From Planctomycetaceae bacterium (GTDB lineage: Bacteria; Planctomycetota; Planctomycetia; Pirellulales; Thermoguttaceae), in NCBI GenBank assembly GCA_031289675.1, contig JAITOZ010000305.1:1-34190 (forward strand): a stretch of DNA of 34,190 nt, given 5' to 3'. Both the position numbers and the translations under genes were made by a program. The notes below the pieces were generated by a model. It was given only the letters and a program-made list of their open reading frames with translations. It was not told where the DNA came from and did not search any database. Positions 33,713-34,190 of the stretch are shown here, piece by piece. The first letter of the stretch is position 1, and every line of letters begins with the position of its first letter.

Positions 33713-34017
33713 TGTTATTCTGAAAAGTTTCACAACAAACCAGAACGCTCTTATTCTACCTTTTCCGGTGGGAGCGTCAAGTGTTCTGGTACGGAATTTT
33801 TGACGCTTCCACAGAAAAAGGAATTCTATGAACATTACACTTGAAGAGTTTTTTCGCCGGAAAACTGCCGGTTCCGATTTTAACGGATTTTACAACCGGC
33901 ATTTTTCGCATTAACAGCACTTCGACTGTTATTTTTGGCGGTTTTTAGCCTGCATTATTTTTTACCTTACGAAAAAATAAGTTATGGTTTTACCGCCGTG
34001 TTTCCCCACGTGAACCG

Positions 34018-34171
34018 ATGAAATCCCATCTTCTTAAAATCAGGACGCTGCGAAAGGAGAAGCAAGCCGCCATACGGCTCTTGCTTGCCGAAATCGATGC
34101 GCTTGATTCGGAAGAAGACGTTATTTTATCAACCGTTATTTCGGCAGAACCAATGGGGCGGAACATTACGT
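34018..34171 (+). CDS. 5' part of truncated CDS (MKSHLLKIRTLRKEKQAAIRLLLAEIDALDSEEDVILSTVISAEPMGRNIT…)
   Basis: Open from ATG 34018 to contig end; apparent TAG at 34171-34173 overlaps adapter sequence. Confidence 0.5.
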
Positions 34172-34190
34172 AGATCGGAAGAGACACGTC
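34172..34190 (+). other. Residual Illumina adapter sequence
   Basis: AGATCGGAAGAG+ACACGTC matches AGATCGGAAGAGCACACGTC with one missing C. Confidence 0.92.

Noticed and set aside
33828-33914. 28-aa ORF MNITLEEFFRRKTAGSDFNGFYNRHFSH
   Set aside because: Has an AAAAAGG upstream but overlaps a hairpin and is too short to support as a gene without homologues.
33990-34187. Minus-strand ORF at contig end
   Set aside because: Begins inside adapter sequence and opposes a more plausible + strand ORF (34018).
1-34190. Circular/terminally redundant genome
   Set aside because: No matching sequence seen between the window start and end; the end is adapter, so completeness cannot be inferred.
1-34190. 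tRNA or rRNA genes
   Set aside because: No recognisable cloverleaf with TψC (GGTTCRA) context or rRNA signature was found by eye; a tRNAscan-SE run would be decisive.

Overview
The window reads as a late structural region of a tailed, siphovirus-like phage or prophage. Nearly all genes are on the + strand, tightly packed, with many ATGA/TAATG overlaps. Order: truncated CDS; HK97-gp10-like protein; excisionase-type HTH; scaffold; probable major capsid; connector-type genes; collagen-like and tail-fibre genes; an accessory block (Cys-nucleophile alpha/beta hydrolase, polytopic membrane protein, GT2 + polytopic glycosyltransferase fusion, CAP-domain protein, papain-like protease); head-tail and tail genes; tape measure; a 1857-aa Cys-rich tail protein; and a right arm with a nuclease, a GYF_2-like membrane protein, a ribbon-helix-helix protein and dense palindromic non-coding DNA. 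Main observations: (1) a textbook programmed -1 frameshift signal (A_AAA_AAC, 8-nt spacer, 12-bp perfect stem) at 18095-18157 joining the two tail-chaperone ORFs before the tape measure; (2) a ~47-nt near-identical inverted dispersed repeat at 7671-7718 and 29882-29928, each copy carrying an 11-codon 'MKIRV...' mini-ORF, plus a partial copy at 30010 fused to a 29-nt duplicate of the start of the 29505 gene; (3) a possible surface-modification cassette at 8.4-12.2 kb; (4) a G13 tract that would switch a C-terminus; (5) a perfect-consensus sigma70-type promoter followed immediately by an 11-bp-stem hairpin; (6) an array of six hairpins at 31151-31301; (7) an RHH gene with strong SD but an ACG in place of the start codon; (8) apparent Illumina adapter sequence at the 3' end. 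No terminase, portal, tRNA, rRNA or CRISPR array was recognised. All family calls are from reading motifs by eye, with no database search.
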